Source: Bacteroidota bacterium
GTDB lineage: Bacteria > Bacteroidota > Bacteroidia > Bacteroidales > JAAYUG01
DNA length: 64,000 nt
Assembly (NCBI GenBank): GCA_029571215.1
Contig: JAKPTE010000040.1
Location: 62,001 to 126,000, forward strand
Reading direction: 5' to 3'
This document shows, one piece after another, positions 46,701 to 56,000 of the stretch (positions are counted from its first letter, which is position 1; each line of letters opens with the position of its first letter). The translations under genes and the position numbers were made by a program. The notes under the pieces are model-generated. The model had not been told where the DNA came from and did no database searches. It saw nothing but the letters and a program-made list of their open reading frames with translations.

Positions 46701-46783
46701 CAGAAATCCCTGTCAACCTGTGCTTTTGCTAAGCCCAGCACAGACAGAAAAACCGAAATCAGTATAATCCTCTTCATCCACAT
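40796..46783 (-). CDS. Giant PKD-repeat surface protein with IgGFc-binding-like head and type B C-terminal sorting domain (copy 2)
   Basis: 1995 residues, secreted by the T9SS. In order: signal peptide (about 1-21, LGLAKAQ), an N-terminal head of about 480 residues starting RDFWFVVP and resembling the IgGFc_binding domain family, a short cap with gliding-type sequence, 15 PKD domains (about residues 590-1880; YQWSFGDNTSS, FEWNFGDGSP, FHWDFGDGSV and others), then the gliding-motility-associated C-terminal domain (EFPNAFTPNLNG, EIYTRWGEKIFE, GWDGYYKGKLCKQDVYVWKA, ending LLHKK). Most PKD units are about 85 residues. Probably a long rod-like adhesin displayed with the aid of the downstream PorP/SprF protein. 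The name of the head domain does not imply binding of immunoglobulin. It follows its paralogue by 10 bp. Confidence 0.88.
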   Translation of the reverse strand: MWMKRIILISVFLSVLGLAKAQVDRDFWFVVPVITQDYPSAGAPQTFLNITTHDLPAHITIDMPKEPLFTPIQITIPAFTTQFVDLTARLGIIQNTWKPGGKNNKGLHIVSDNYINVTFESNKANNPETFTLFGRNALGSDFYTPFQTDMMNWNESTWTTQGYSAFDIVFTEDNTTIDLYIPAGKGLYNGGGPPLSGHVILGPFMRGETFTGIPAWLHNLEVTPKLANDVYGRSADDHLAGLRIVAQGGKKIAVTVKDDAVKSLVGNTLNPVQCDLLGDQIVPVTMLGRQYIAFRGQLQSGSLASNYYNPPPANPVVQERLYILGVANNTSLYVNGVFVATINAGETFVYPMSTDIAVVSSPNQSFYCYQVTGVGNELGDALLPPTDKCTGSSQVGFSRPSNTGALQLNILVRKTGKDSFLLNGLPSTLLETSQFTDIPGTDWAYLRNLSVPLSTIPFGTRTIISNTQDLFHIGIMNGVWSSSSNLGGARNAWLSEFNSVRFEGFISPDGTKYKRICYGDTVQLVAHGGTAYDWLPHKYLSDIYSPVPVARPDSSIIYTATVSGACGLSDTVRYQIDVARPLEARFNIDTTQACAPYTLNIRDQSYGVKTYYWDLGDGTVFSYPSSESKVADTILRHTYTNNGPVALQRNIRLIVENSYGCRDTLVRSFTINPEVTAGFSLAPGNIGCTPFTVAFTNTSVRANSYQWSFGDNTSSSAVSPVHTYENYGPADSVRNIRLIATSFYYCADTAFAQITVRPFIKADFTVQPDKGCSPLQVTIQNMAVGGSSIISYEWDFGDGGTSNSSAPFLTHTYTNTTGLVQIRQLRLVVTNQQGCTDTLIRQITVYPEVSAQFTQDVVQGCNPLTVHFTRPANNAVVTWNWNFGQGSTSSTPDPVTVFQNAGGNDTTFTVQLIVTSSDFCRDTFSSVVTVYPFIDAQFTIDRDEGCVTYPVTISNQSSVMPGISSFEWNFGDGSPLSNSNSALLNHTYSNPGAVTQIYNLRLVVRNHAGCTDTLIRPVRVFPRVISAFTPSVLAGCTPLTVSFSNTSNIPVASSFQWDFGNGATSGAVNPLHVFENSSSVDTTYRVRLIASSANQCTDTSWADIMVYSFVKAAFTVDTNASCSPFAVAISNSSAGGISQYQWNFGDGSPVSGVPAPAHTYVNQTLAPQVHLLKLRVQNPHGCADSLERTITVYPEVRAAFEADVTEGCDPLTVALTNQSNAPVAQVYYWEFGNGASSELTNPQYTYIHYNASDQIYTIRLHAVSQYGCSDDTTLDITVYSYIDADFKMNDQDVCSGFPLRFENTSLGGINQVFWDFDGNGSVDSNDTSPFFDHPYANPNDNPIVYNALLRVNNVHGCTDSVVRPITVYPKVTAAFTYDSAGCSPLEVQFVNTSLRGSSPLGNNGFYTWDFGDQTTSTLEHPAKIFYNYNDFDIIRTVKLIATSEYFCQDSIEKTVYVYHKPRAIFTVDRTIDCPPFNIAIQNNSYTTNASFFWDFGDGQRDTTFVQSGLSHIYYNVADTIQNYNLYLRVQTNRNCVDSSNLTVSVYPQVFAEFTYDSSGCSPFVAGFTNQSVHATDFHWDFGDGSVSSLINPVKRFVNPASVDTTFDVWMKASSVYNCRDSVRHQVTVFAQPEAEFLATPPHQIYEPEPVISIANLSNHQTVWDYQWDFGDGTSSVTPAPSFQKTYTAWGPNSDENRFYITLIATNAQHPQCADTIIHPIRILPHVPVPEILTQDAAGCEPLEVTFAMQCLYAYPDSFIWDFGDGSVGTGQQPVHTYQHAGIYQVSLKAVGDGGVAYAFALVNVYPLPVADFDVSPRLVMLPDDKITVIDKSKYAVAWWWDFGDGTTSVEQQPQHQYVQPGSYDIRLIVLTEHNCPDTLLRERYVTVEESGILEFPNAFTPNLNGPSGGDYSNLPWANINDVFHPKHRNVAEFRMEIYTRWGEKIFETKDINVGWDGYYKGKLCKQDVYVWKASGKFINGRNFLLSGDVTLLHKK

Positions 46784-46793
46784 AATTGCCCGC

Positions 46794-49700
46794 CTAGTCT
46801 TTTTTGTGCAGAAGCGTTACATCTCCGGCTTTCATAAACTCCCTGCCGTTCCAGAATTTTCCTTTTGCCTTCCATACATAAACATCCTGTTTGCACAGCT
46901 TACCCTTGTAATAGCCGTCCCATCCTATTGTAACATCGTCGCACTCAAATATCTTTTCGCCCCAACGCGTATAGATTTCAAGATGGTATTCTTTGACACC
47001 GGCATATTTAGGATGGAAAATGTCGTTGATATTCTGATCGGTAAGATTGGCATAATGCCCATCCGAAGGTCCGGCCATATTGGGGGTAAAAGCATTCGGA
47101 AACTCGATCATGCCTTCCCCTTCCACGCTTACAATTTCAGGCTTGGTGATGGAATCGACGCACCCATATTCCGACCAGACCGTTTGTTTAATGGTGAACT
47201 TGCCCAGCTTTTTGTAGAGGTGCTCCGGATCTTTTTCGGTTGAAATGCCTCCATCGCCGAAATCCCACAGATAGGAAACCGCAAGCTGGGATTTATTAAA
47301 GCCTTTCACTACCGCATCAGGCAGAAGCGCTACCCGCGGAGCCACATCAAACTCAGCTACCGGTGTTGGGTGCACTACGACAGTTTTGTATGCAGTGTTT
47401 TTTCCGCCGTCGCCGGTAACGGTAACCTGCACCGTATAGGTTCCGGCATGCTGGTACACATGCACCGGTTCCACTTCCCTCGAGAATGTACCATCTCCGA
47501 AATCCCAGTAGAATGAATCCGTATAGGCATATTGGTAAACCGTTTTGAATCCAACTTCATATGGTTCGCAACCGTTGGGGTTGTTGTTGGTAATTTGAAT
47601 TTCCGGAAGCGGCGGCATGATGCGGATTATGTGCGAAACGGTATCAGCGCATTGCGGATGGAGGGGGTTATACGCCCGCATCGTTATGTTGAATTCGTTG
47701 TTACGTTCATTTCTTCCCCATGTCTGGTAAGTTTTTACAAACTGGGGGGATTTATCGGTTGAAGTAGTTCCGTCATCAAAGTTCCAGGCATAGTTCCAGG
47801 CCGACTGCCAATTAGAATAGTTGGTAATCTGGACCTGAGGAAATGGCCTGAACACCTGGAAAACAGGAGAAGGATCAAACTCAGCTGCTGGTTGACCATA
47901 AACGGTCACGCTTTTAACCAGGGTATCAGAACAATTGTAAACGGAGGTAGCAATAAGTCGGGCAAAGACCGACAGGTCATTTGCTCCGGTATTAACAAAC
48001 CGTATGGAAGGGTGATCGGCAACAGAAACCTTGCCATCGCCAAATTCCCATTTGTAGAAGTTTGCATTGAGCGAACGATTGGTAAAATTAGCCACCAGCG
48101 GCGAGCAACCAGCTGCATCATAATCGAAGGCAGCCGTAACCTTTGGATAAACACTCACCGTAAGGGAAGCCTCATCATCGCATCCGTGATTGCTCACAGC
48201 TCTCAGGTTCAGAAGGTATTCGGCCACATTGATCCCGCTGTTGGTGTAACGATGCACAAACGGTGCCTTCGAAGAAGTGTTCTCCTGCTGTCCGTCGCCA
48301 AAGTCCCAGTAATAAGTTGCATTGCTGGTTACCGAATTATTGGTGATCTGAATATCAAAAGGAGGGCAGGAAATCGTCCTGTCTACAGCAAAAAGCGCTT
48401 TAGGACGATGGTAAATCTGCACATTTTTAGTTACCGAATCCCGGCACTGATAAAGCGAACTTGCCACCAGTTTTACCTGACGGACAATGTCAGTGGATCC
48501 GTAATTGAAATAAGTTTTGACAGGATCCAGATCCCCTGATGTGCTTCCGTCGCCGAAATACCAATCATAATTTCCGTTTGATCCCAATAAAGCATTTCCG
48601 TTAAGGGTCTGGTTGGTGAAATGTACTTCAAGAGGATGACAGCCGGTTGAATCCATGGTAAACCGGGCTGTAATCTTCGGATATACCGTTATCTGACGGA
48701 TCAGTGTATCAAAACACGTATGGGAATTCTTCACGATCAGACGCAATGGTAAAACCAGCGGGTCGGGAGTATAATTGGTGAAAGGCTGGCTAAAACTGGC
48801 GTCAGGCCGGTTCGAATCGTTGGTACCGTCACCGTTAAAGTCCCAGAAGTACTGAACAACTCCTCCACGGGATGTATTGGTAATGGCAACCGATTCGTGG
48901 GAACAAATTTGAGGATTGGCCACTTTGAAATCAGCCTCAATGTGTGCGTAGGCAGTAACTGGGACAACCGTATCGTCGGTACAGCCATGCACAGAAGTTG
49001 CCTGCAGCCGCACCAGCCAGATACTGTCGGCCGGTCCGTCATTATCAAACACATACACCGGATCCCTTAAGGGAGAAGTCCCTTTGTTGCCGAATGTCCA
49101 GCTGTAAACCGATGCCACCGGTTCGTTTGATGTGTTGGTGAATGATACTTTCAGTGGCTCACACCCCTGAAGCCTGTCGGCCGAAAACGAGGCCCGCACT
49201 TCAGGAAAAACTGAAACCTGCCGCTCCATTGTGTCGGTACATCCATGGCTGTTCCTAACGACAAGCCGGAGATTCCTTATCTGATCAGCCAGGGATTTGT
49301 TGATATAAGTATGGGTGGGATTGGGTAGCGTGCTGGTAGTTCCGTCCCTGAAATCCCAGAACCAGGAGGTAATTCCGCCGGAGGAGGTATTGGTGATCTG
49401 AACCGGAAAAGGAGAACAGTTGTTTGCCCTGTCAAGGGTAAAATCGGCATTGATATGAGAATAAACAGTAATTACCATCCTCTGGGTGTCGCGACACAAA
49501 TAATCGGAAGTGGCTACCATCTGCACGCTGAATGTTGTGTCTTTGCTCAGAAAATGCTCAAAACGGTGAACAGGACTTGCTGCGTCAGAGGATATTCCGT
49601 CACCAAAAGTCCAGTTGAAACTGCTGGCCACAGGAACATTGGAGGTGTTTGTAAAATGAACATCCAGAGGGTTGCAACCGCTTACGCGATCGGCCGTAAA

Positions 49701-52700
49701 GCCAGCCGTAATTTTGGGATATATTTTTACCGGTCGTATAAGAGTATCCTGGCAGCCTCCCAGGTTGTTCACAATCAGCCTGAGATTGTATTGCACCAAA
49801 TTGGTGGTATTATTCTGGTATGTATGCTGGTAAACCGGTAAAGGTTGGTTCGTCGAGGAACCGTCACCGAAATCCCAGTTATAGTTGCTGATTCCCGGGT
49901 ATTTCCCAAACGAATTGTTGGTAATGATCACCGGCATGGGAGCGCATCCTTCTCCTTTACTTACTGTAAACTCAGCTTTTATGTTGGGGTGCACCGTTAC
50001 CGGAAGGACGGTCGTATCAGTACAGAAATGCTGTGAACTCACCACCAATCGTACATTGTAAACGGTATCAAAGCCTCTGGGACTGTTGTTCAGAAAAACA
50101 TGTGACGGGTTCGCCAGGCTGGAGGATCCTCCATCGCCAAAGTCCCAGAACCAGCTTACGGGAATGTTGTTCGACGGCGGAGTGAAATTCACCGACAACG
50201 GATGACACCCGCTGTTCTTGTCCATGGTAAAAGAAGAAAATACGTCGGGATAAACTTTGATGGTCCTTGTTAGGGTATCGAAGCATCCGTTGCCGCTGCC
50301 GATAACCAACCGCAGGGTTCTTGTCTGGATGGTATCGGTGGTATTGGTGTAGGTATGGGTTATTATCTTTGAGGCATCACTGCTCGTGGATCCGTCGCCG
50401 AAATCCCAGAAAACCGTTTTAATACCGGCACCACCCTGCGAATTGTTGGTTATTGTAACAGTATAAGGGGCACAGATTTCAACCGGACTAACGGTAAAAT
50501 CAGCTTTCAGGTAAGGATAAACATGAATATTTTTATAGGCAGTATCGTAACAGTAGTATTGGGAACGAGCCACCAGACGGGTGCGGTAGGTTTGCTCATT
50601 ATCGGTAAAATTGTTAAAAATGTGAAAAGGCAATGTATCGGACGAAGAAGCTCCGTCACCGAATTCCCATTGGTAGGCATCTGCGTTTTTTGACGCGTTG
50701 GTATAAAGCACCCCCAGCGGATGGCATCCGGTGTCGGGAATGGCGCTCATTTCGGCAGTTACTTCCGGATAAACAATTACAGGTCGAATGAGTGTATCCC
50801 GACATTGATCGGGGTTTTCAACCACCAGCATCAGGCTGCGGGTAACGGCAGGCCTTGTTTTTTGCTGATAGGTATAGTAAAAGACACTATCCCGCACTCC
50901 AAGAGTTGGCGAAATAGCTATAAACGAATATCCGTCACCCATTTTCCAGATAGATTTTTTAACTCCGTACGACTGATCCCTGATTTTAATCCTCAGGGGA
51001 GCACAGCCAAAGGTGGTATCAATATTGAATCTGGCTTCCACCGGATTCGATACCTGGATGGAAATCACCGTAGAATCAATCTGGTCGCAGGCACCTGATA
51101 CATACGCCTTATAGGTAATAGTTTTCGGCGGTTTGGCAACAGGGTATGCAATGGTCGAATCCGAAAGGTAGGTAGAGGGAATCCATTTGTAAAATACCCC
51201 GCCCCTTGCCACAATCTGAGCCGAATTCCCAAAGCATAAACGAATATCCTGCGAACCGGATTCCGTGATAAAAGCCTCCACTTTCAACGGATTGTAATCG
51301 GAAAAATAGCCGTAGCGCGTTCCTGAAGAAGCGCCACCTGAGATACATCCCAGATGGAATACATCTTTAGTGTTGCTGACCATGGTTGAAACATTCCTCG
51401 GAATAACGGCTTCCGAAATTGGCCCGATACGGGCGTAAGCCCATTGGGTTCCAGGCACATCAATAAATTTGGTCGAATCGAGCAGAGCATTATAGGAACC
51501 ATTGAGCAGAAATCCTCCTTTGGCTTTTTTCCGTACCATAATGTTCAGATAGAACTGTTCTCCCGGATAATGGGAACGGGTGAAACCCACCTGGGTTGAT
51601 CCCGTGCACTGGTCAACAGGAGGAAGCACAGCCTCTCCCATTTCGCACCCCCATCCTGAAATCTGAAGGCAATAAAAGCCGGAATCGGGTGTCCAGATTT
51701 TGACATACTGTTCGGCCGAAGTCAGCTCGTACATATACGATTGACCGGCATTCAGGGTGGCCCTCGGCGTTGCTTCACTGTTGACAAAAATGCGGGTATT
51801 GTTCCGTGTGGCAAGAGCATACACAACTTCCTGATTAACCGGATTAGGAGGCGGAGGATTGTAATAGGTGGTATTCAGATTTCCTACCGAGAGCTGGCCT
51901 TTCATGGCAATATAGGTCTTCCCGACAATGTTGACCGGTACCGTCTGATCACCAGCCAGATCGTAACAGCCTCCTACCAGAGCTTTCATGGAGTCGTCCT
52001 TGAGGGTCACGGCAATCTTTTTTCCGTTGGTGGTAATGCGCACCCCATTCAGATGATCGGCCCCTACACGACCAAAGTACTTGTCCCATGAATAATATCC
52101 TGTCTTTGGGATATAAGGGGCATACTTCCGTATAGCCGGTGCTCCCGAGTAGGACTCACCTCGATGAAATGGTCCCAGAACAACCGTCCCTGTAAGTGGA
52201 GGATTGGAACCGTTGTATATCTGCTTTCCGAGGGGAATTTCGAGAGTAATATATGTATTGTCCTCCGTAAAGGCAATTTCAAAAGCTGAATAGGCCGGTT
52301 CCTGCCAGCTTGACTGGCTCATATTGAACATTCGTTCCTGGAAGGAAACAAAAAACTCCGTACCCAATGCATTCTTACCTTTCAGGGCAAAAATATCGGG
52401 GTTGTTTTGCATGGAACACTCATAATAAACCGTTACCAGATTGTCTGATACAATGTGGATGGCTTTGTTGCTCTTTCCCGGAATTCCATCCTTGTAATCA
52501 TACCGGTTTTCTACCAGAGCAACATAGGCCGAAACATCCAGTTTGTAAGAAGCATGGGCCGGCATCGAAAAATTGAAGACCGGAAATGACGGATTAGCCG
52601 GCATGTCAACCTTTATATTGGCCGGCAGATCGGTTGTAGTGAAATAAAAGAAAATCGGGGTTTCTCCGTTATGGTATTTGGTTATATCCGGCGCAACAAA

Positions 52701-52844
52701 CCAGAATTCACGGTCGGTCTGTGCTAACACATCCAGCGGATGGAACCACATTCCGGCCAGAATGGTCAAAACAGCCCCACTTTTACGAACCAAAAGGCCG
52801 AGTCGCTTAAAATCAGATATTTGGCTATATCCTACCCCTGTCAT
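46794..52844 (-). CDS. Giant PKD-repeat surface protein with IgGFc-binding-like head and type B C-terminal sorting domain (copy 1)
   Basis: 2016 residues, a full-length paralogue of the next gene. Layout: N-terminal basic region and signal peptide ending DVLAQ (about residue 42), an IgGFc-binding-like head (about 45-520; REFWFVAPDITKY), 15 PKD domains (YQWEFGDGASS, WFWDFGDGGSS, YYWDFGDGQQ and others), and the type B C-terminal domain (EFPNAFTPNMAG, EIYTRWGEKIFE, GWDGYYKGKLCKQDVYVWKA, LLHKKD). PKD unit 7 has DFRDG in place of DFGDG, and unit 8 has TFGNKG. The two adhesins and PorP/SprF follow on one strand, suggesting joint expression. An N-terminal extension before the signal peptide makes the exact start less certain. 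Confidence 0.87.
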   Translation of the reverse strand: MTGVGYSQISDFKRLGLLVRKSGAVLTILAGMWFHPLDVLAQTDREFWFVAPDITKYHNGETPIFFYFTTTDLPANIKVDMPANPSFPVFNFSMPAHASYKLDVSAYVALVENRYDYKDGIPGKSNKAIHIVSDNLVTVYYECSMQNNPDIFALKGKNALGTEFFVSFQERMFNMSQSSWQEPAYSAFEIAFTEDNTYITLEIPLGKQIYNGSNPPLTGTVVLGPFHRGESYSGAPAIRKYAPYIPKTGYYSWDKYFGRVGADHLNGVRITTNGKKIAVTLKDDSMKALVGGCYDLAGDQTVPVNIVGKTYIAMKGQLSVGNLNTTYYNPPPPNPVNQEVVYALATRNNTRIFVNSEATPRATLNAGQSYMYELTSAEQYVKIWTPDSGFYCLQISGWGCEMGEAVLPPVDQCTGSTQVGFTRSHYPGEQFYLNIMVRKKAKGGFLLNGSYNALLDSTKFIDVPGTQWAYARIGPISEAVIPRNVSTMVSNTKDVFHLGCISGGASSGTRYGYFSDYNPLKVEAFITESGSQDIRLCFGNSAQIVARGGVFYKWIPSTYLSDSTIAYPVAKPPKTITYKAYVSGACDQIDSTVISIQVSNPVEARFNIDTTFGCAPLRIKIRDQSYGVKKSIWKMGDGYSFIAISPTLGVRDSVFYYTYQQKTRPAVTRSLMLVVENPDQCRDTLIRPVIVYPEVTAEMSAIPDTGCHPLGVLYTNASKNADAYQWEFGDGASSSDTLPFHIFNNFTDNEQTYRTRLVARSQYYCYDTAYKNIHVYPYLKADFTVSPVEICAPYTVTITNNSQGGAGIKTVFWDFGDGSTSSDASKIITHTYTNTTDTIQTRTLRLVIGSGNGCFDTLTRTIKVYPDVFSSFTMDKNSGCHPLSVNFTPPSNNIPVSWFWDFGDGGSSSLANPSHVFLNNSPRGFDTVYNVRLVVSSQHFCTDTTVLPVTVHPNIKAEFTVSKGEGCAPMPVIITNNSFGKYPGISNYNWDFGDGSSTNQPLPVYQHTYQNNTTNLVQYNLRLIVNNLGGCQDTLIRPVKIYPKITAGFTADRVSGCNPLDVHFTNTSNVPVASSFNWTFGDGISSDAASPVHRFEHFLSKDTTFSVQMVATSDYLCRDTQRMVITVYSHINADFTLDRANNCSPFPVQITNTSSGGITSWFWDFRDGTTSTLPNPTHTYINKSLADQIRNLRLVVRNSHGCTDTMERQVSVFPEVRASFSADRLQGCEPLKVSFTNTSNEPVASVYSWTFGNKGTSPLRDPVYVFDNDGPADSIWLVRLQATSVHGCTDDTVVPVTAYAHIEADFKVANPQICSHESVAITNTSRGGVVQYFWDFNGDGTNDSNRPDASFSQPFTNYTPDPLVLPLRLIVKNSHTCFDTLIRQITVYPKITARFTMDSTGCHPLEVHFTNQTLNGNALLGSNGNYDWYFGDGSTSGDLDPVKTYFNYGSTDIVRQVKLVASSLYQCRDSVTKNVQIYHRPKALFAVDRTISCPPFDIQITNNSVTSNATYYWDFGDGQQENTSSKAPFVHRYTNSGINVAEYLLNLRAVSNHGCDDEASLTVSVYPKVTAAFDYDAAGCSPLVANFTNRSLNANFYKWEFGDGKVSVADHPSIRFVNTGANDLSVFARLIATSVYNCSDTLVKSVTVYGQPAAEFDPSPVFQVFRPFPQVQITNYSNWQSAWNYAWNFDDGTTSTDKSPQFVKTYQTWGRNERNNEFNITMRAYNPLHPQCADTVSHIIRIMPPLPEIQITNNNPNGCEPYEVGFKTVYQYAYTDSFYWDFGDGTFSREVEPVHVYQHAGTYTVQVTVTGDGGKNTAYKTVVVHPTPVAEFDVAPRVALLPDAVVKGFNKSQLAVSYLWDFGDGGISTEKDPEHLYKKLGKFTIKQTVWSEYGCVDSITKPEIVSVEGEGMIEFPNAFTPNMAGPSDGHYANLTDQNINDIFHPKYAGVKEYHLEIYTRWGEKIFECDDVTIGWDGYYKGKLCKQDVYVWKAKGKFWNGREFMKAGDVTLLHKKD

Positions 52845-53078
52845 CTTATTATCTCATCATTCTCTGCGTTACTTTTACGCAAAAATGGGCAATTTTGTTG
52901 CTGTCTTTCCTGCATTTTGACGTATATCCTGTACCCGTTGACCGGTTCATCCTCTCCATACCACAAACCACCTAATATACATGATTTTGCATTGCAAGGC
53001 AAAGAATTTTTTCAACCATTTATTGTAACTTCGTAGTAATGTTTTCCGTAAACCCAATGAATTTTAAATCCTGCCGCA

Positions 53079-56000
53079 ATGATTAAGAAAATCTTCCTGT
53101 CAGGAATTATTCTTTGTATCCTCGGCATATCGCTCTTCGGCCAGGCTACCTTACTGTTTGAGACATTTGAAAGCGGTACGAAACCCGATGGATGGACCGA
53201 AATCAAACGAAGCGGAGTAACTCTGATTCCATGGGAATACATGCAGGGTGGACGATGGCAGGATCATCCCTATCCCGATACCGCCGCGGCAGGACAAAAA
53301 AATGCGGTTTTCGGATGGCAGAGCTACAACAATGAGGCAACAATGCTGGTAACAAAACCGGTTAACCTGACCGGCAGAACCAAACCTGAACTCCGTTTCT
53401 GGCACGCTCAAGCTACCTGGAGCTGGGGAGGACAAAATTACAGCGACCAATTGAAAGTGTATTACCGGATTGGGAAAAACAGTACCTGGCATCAGCTTGC
53501 CGAGTACCTAGTTGCGGTTGAAAACTGGACATTCCGGCAAATACCGCTGCCTTCAGAAGCAATTACCGATAGCGTTTATATCGGTTTTGAAGGAATCACA
53601 AAATATGGAAACGGAACCTGCATCGATAATGTAACCATTCTTGAAACAGAAATTTCTCCTCTGCGTATTTCCAATGTGGGTATTTCCCAGGCAACAGCAC
53701 AGTTTGTCGCAAGCGGAACTATCAATAATCCTGTGATTAAAATTGTACTGAATGTCATTGGCAACGACGGAACATGCGTTCTGCAGAACCTGAGCATCCG
53801 GTCGAAAAACACCGATGATGACGATATTGCCATAAACGGAGTAAAGCTCTATTACACTGCCGACACTTTCTTTAATGCATCAACCCCTCTTGGAACTCCT
53901 CAGAGTCTGAGCGGAGGAACAGCCTCTTTTACCGGACTGAACAAGGAATTAAAGTTTGGAATGAATACAGTGTGGGTAACATTGGATCTGAAAGAAACAG
54001 CACAGGAAGGACATTTTATTGACCTTCAGATCGATGCAAATGCCATTACCGTCAACGGACAAACTTATCCTGGTTCTGCGGCCGACCCTGCAGGCGCCAG
54101 ACCCATATACCAAAAGATTTTTATTGACGATTTTGAGGCGGATAAGGGATGGCAGCTTACAGGTGACTTTGAACGCGATGTTCCCAAAGGCAAGGGAGGA
54201 GTGGTTATTGACCCAAACTTTACCGGAGGATCACCCGATCCTTCCTTCGCATACAGCGGAACAAAGGTTTTGGGCAATGACCTGAACGGCATAGGAACCT
54301 ATCCTGGAAACTATGAGTTGAACGTTAGCTATGAAGCTATGAACAAGGTTGTCTCTCCGCCCCTCGATCTGAAATACTTCAAAGACGTTAATATCAGCTT
54401 TTACAGGTGGTTTAACATCTATTACCAGGATGATGCCCAGATTCAGGCAGGTACCGACGGAGTGAACTGGTTGAAATTCTATGGGAATGAAATGGACGGG
54501 GGAACAGTTTCAGAAGACCTCTGGAATTTCAGAAATTATCCGCTGCCTCCGGCTATGGCGCGTAAAAACAACCTGAAAGTGCGCTTTACACTCGGTCCAA
54601 CATCTGACAGCCGCAGTTACAGCGGATGGAACATCGACGACTTTCTGGTTATCGGTGACTTTGTCGCTAAAGATGTTGGTGTTGCACGATGGATTTCTCC
54701 TTCAACCGGTTGCGGACTTTCCAGCGCTGAATCGGTAACGGTTGTCGTGAAAAATTACGGGGCTCAGACTGCCAATGCTCCCATCCCTGTCAGTTATTCC
54801 TTTAACGGAGGACAATCATGGGTAACGGAAAACATCAACCAGAACATAGCCCCTGATGACAGCGTAATCTATACTTTTGCACAAAAAGCCGACCTGTCCC
54901 TACCGCAGGTATTTACCTCGGTACATGCCCGCACCACTTACCCGGGAGATGAGGACAGTTCCAACGATCAGACCGATACAATCGTTTATTCGCTTCCCTA
55001 TAGTACTCCTCCCTATTCGGATGATTTTGAACAGGGTATAAGCTTCTGGCGCCCCTACGGTAAGAACTCTACCTGGCAGCATGGTACTCCAAACGGTTTT
55101 ACCCTTAAAACAACAGCTTCCGGTCTCAAGGCATGGAAAACATTCCTCACCAGCTATTACCTCGACGACGATTCTTCCTATCTTGAAAGCCCCTGTTTCA
55201 ATTTCACAGGCATTGAAAAACCTATTGTTGAATTCAAACTCTGGCACGAAACGGAAAAAGATCATGATGGACTGCGACTGGAATACTCAACCGATAACGG
55301 AAGTTCGTGGCACATTGTGCCCAAAGATCCCTACAGCTATCCATGGTACTGGTACAACAGTTCTTTTGTTTCGGCCCTGAATTCACCGGGGTGGGATTCA
55401 ACCAGCAACGGGTGGGTCACCGCACGTCAGTTTCTTCCGGCTGCCTGCGCCAACCAGCCCCTGGTTAAACTCCGTTTCCACTTCGAAAGTGACCTGTTAA
55501 CCACCTACGAAGGGGTTGGTATAGATCTGTTCCGGATTTATGAAGCTCCCATTGACATTGGAGTTTCCTCCTTCAAAGATCTTAACACTGCCTGCCTGAA
55601 CGACAACTCCAATTACCTGAAGGTCTATGTCAAAAACTACGGAAAGGGGACAGTGAAAGCAGGAGAGAAAATCAACCTGAAAGCAAAAGTGAATACCAAT
55701 CCCATCGTATCCGATACCATAACCCTGTCAGCCAATCTTTCCTCCGGCGATTCCGTCCTGTTAACCTTCACCCGGCCTGTCAACCTTGGAGCACCAGGTC
55801 ATTATACGGTGAAAGCATGGACCAACAACGAAACGGACCCGCATTTTTACCAACCGGTCTCCAACGATACAGCCACCAAAATTATCGATATTTACCCCCT
55901 GCCTCTCACAGGTCTTCTGGATACCATGCGCTCCTCGCGACCTGATACCATCGTGCTACGACCACATTCTGACCCCAACTACGATTATTACTGGTATTAC

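Noticed and set aside
40796-52844. Assembly duplication as the cause of the tandem adhesin pair
   Set aside because: The two genes have clearly diverged at DNA and protein level, with different spacer lengths and different N-termini, so they are genuine paralogues.
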